This document shows, piece by piece, positions 21,687 to 22,909 of a stretch of 22,909 nucleotides of DNA. How positions within the stretch are numbered: the stretch's first letter is position 1; each line of letters opens with the position of its first letter. The DNA is taken from positions 1 to 22,909 of the forward strand of contig JAZPYO010000027.1 in the NCBI GenBank assembly GCA_045544195.1, in the 5' to 3' direction. The translations under genes and the position numbers were made by a program. A model generated the notes under the pieces. It did no database searches. It was not told the origin of the DNA and saw nothing but the letters and a program-made list of their open reading frames with translations. The DNA is from RGIG7213 sp045544195. Lineage in GTDB: Bacteria; Bacillota; Clostridia; Oscillospirales; CAG-272.

Positions 21687-22909
21687 AAATGAGATTTTGG
21701 CAAAAAACCTATATATTCACTTTGATACTTTTCTTACTTTGTCTTAACTGCGGGATACTTTCCCTTACGGTATATACATACAAGCGTAATGTTCAATCCT
21801 CGGAGAATACGGCATCTGCCGAGCAGTATTATATTGCTATGTCTTTTGAGCGGGATTACACGGATATGACATCATCGAACAGTAATTCAAGTCCGTCACT
21901 GCTTATGAATTCATTTGGAAATCACTACGGAAAAAAGGGAATTTTACTTGCATTCAAGGAAAGATCAAACGTCATTTATTCAAATTTCAATGATGATGTA
22001 GAAATAGGCAAGGACTCGCTTTTGCATACCGACATTGAAAATAAACATCATATAGTGATTTCATCTGAAATATGCAACGGAAAATACGATATGATATTTG
22101 CAAAAAACGTACAGAGCCTTGATACAGAATTCAGATCGCTTATGATGACTTATATAATAACTGCTGTAAGCGTATCAATACTCCTTGCTGTGTGTCTGTA
22201 CTTCATCTTGAAAAAGCTGTCAGAGCCGCTTGAAAAGCTCCGCAAAACAACGGAAATAATACAGTCGGGCGACTTTTCCGTTACTGCAGAGGAAAAGGGA
22301 GACGACGAGTTTACTCTGCTTGCTGAAAGCTTTAATTCAATGCTTGCAAAAATTAACGAGCAGATGTCAAGCCTTGAAACTGAAGCTGCAAAAAAGCAAC
22401 AGCTCGTTGACAATATGGCACACGAGCTGAGAACACCGCTTACGAGCATTCACGGATATGCAGAATATATCGAAAAGGCGAACACGACAGAGGAACGCAG
22501 ACTGATAGCGGCAAAATATATTCTGTTAGAATCCGAGCGATTGCAAAAAATATCAGAGCTTTTGCTCGATAGTGCATTCATACGCGAAAATGAAATTGAT
22601 ATGGCATATGTTGATATTTCAAAGGTTCTTTCGTATGTTACACAAAGCCTGAGCCTGAAAGCCGAGGGGGCAAATGTTGAATTGAAATGCAATACCGAAT
22701 GTATGACGGTAAAGGGAAATGAAACTTTGCTTACAATGCTGTTTTACAATCTTATAGAAAATGCGATAAAGGCTTGCTCTGCCGGCGGCAAGGTTAAAAT
22801 ATCATGTTCAGAATGTCAAGCGGTTATTGAGGATAATGGTAAAGGAATGACCGAAGAACAGCTCTTGCACATAACTGAGCCGTTTTACCGTACAGATAAG
22901 TCCCGTTCT
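21683..22909 (+). CDS. sensor histidine kinase, cut by window end
   Basis: 409 codons are visible with no stop. Membrane helices at about 11-32 and 155-176 enclose a roughly 120-residue extracellular sensor domain rich in Ser and Asn (MTSSNSNSSPSLLMNSFGN). A HAMP linker follows (KLSEPLEKLRKTTEIIQSGD), then the dimerisation helix with phosphoacceptor His247 (MAHELRTPLTSIHGYAEY), the N-box FYNLIENAIKAC and the G1/F-box DNGKGM ... EPFYRTDKSRS. Phosphorylates the response regulator encoded just upstream, with a 4-nt overlap of the genes. The signal is unknown; neighbouring GH3 and later unseen genes may be targets. The catalytic domain's last part lies beyond the window. Confidence 0.93.
   Translation, partial: MKMRFWQKTYIFTLILFLLCLNCGILSLTVYTYKRNVQSSENTASAEQYYIAMSFERDYTDMTSSNSNSSPSLLMNSFGNHYGKKGILLAFKERSNVIYSNFNDDVEIGKDSLLHTDIENKHHIVISSEICNGKYDMIFAKNVQSLDTEFRSLMMTYIITAVSVSILLAVCLYFILKKLSEPLEKLRKTTEIIQSGDFSVTAEEKGDDEFTLLAESFNSMLAKINEQMSSLETEAAKKQQLVDNMAHELRTPLTSIHGYAEYIEKANTTEERRLIAAKYILLESERLQKISELLLDSAFIRENEIDMAYVDISKVLSYVTQSLSLKAEGANVELKCNTECMTVKGNETLLTMLFYNLIENAIKACSAGGKVKISCSECQAVIEDNGKGMTEEQLLHITEPFYRTDKSRS

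Overview
The window reads as chromosomal DNA from a low-to-moderate GC Clostridia, most like a gut Ruminococcus/Oscillospirales-type Firmicute. That is inferred from gene content, strong AGGAGG-type ribosome sites, sigma-A promoters (TTGACA, 17 bp, TGnTATAAT) and tRNA genes with encoded CCA. No CRISPR array, cas1/cas2, integrase, transposase or phage gene is visible.

Layout. 1-195: hairpin-rich repeat. 288-1547 (+): stand-alone CARF-nuclease of the DUF1887/Card1 type with a consensus promoter. 1588-3984 (-): MATE exporter and asparaginase operon. 4162-4389 (+): small helical protein. 4450-5848 (-): ICMT-like membrane methyltransferase and alpha/beta hydrolase. 6028-6942 (+): lipoprotein with an NlpC/P60-like Cys-His domain. 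7070-9108: accessory block downstream of tRNA-Gln (small membrane protein, GNAT, four-helix-bundle protein, palindrome arrays). 9448-13579 (+): complete potABCD polyamine importer. 13644-14057 (-): lipoprotein. 14112-18330: second accessory block, downstream of two tRNA-Ser genes, with four minus-strand genes (uncharacterised protein, XRE regulator with a glycine pentad-repeat tail, membrane protein, DinB-like protein). 18751-20892 (+): GH3 beta-glucosidase. 21039-22909 (+): OmpR-type response regulator and a histidine kinase cut by the window end.

The most unusual pattern is the organisation of the two tRNA-linked accessory blocks. Reading on the minus strand from each tRNA, the same order recurs: terminator, array of palindromes, consensus promoter, one or two small genes, then the next terminator. 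The arrays belong to two families, one with AGTGAAG/CTTCACT linkers and one with ATATCATC/GATGATAT linkers. In each, linker orientation flips halfway, so the whole element can fold into a branched hairpin. One 33-nt module is present in opposite orientations in different copies, and the closing stem shows a compensatory base change. This looks like a modular, rearranging, structure-selected repeat system associated with single-gene cassettes. Its mechanism is unknown and no recombinase is present here.

The CARF nuclease at the left edge, also preceded by a hairpin array and a strong promoter and followed by a terminator, is the best defence-related candidate.
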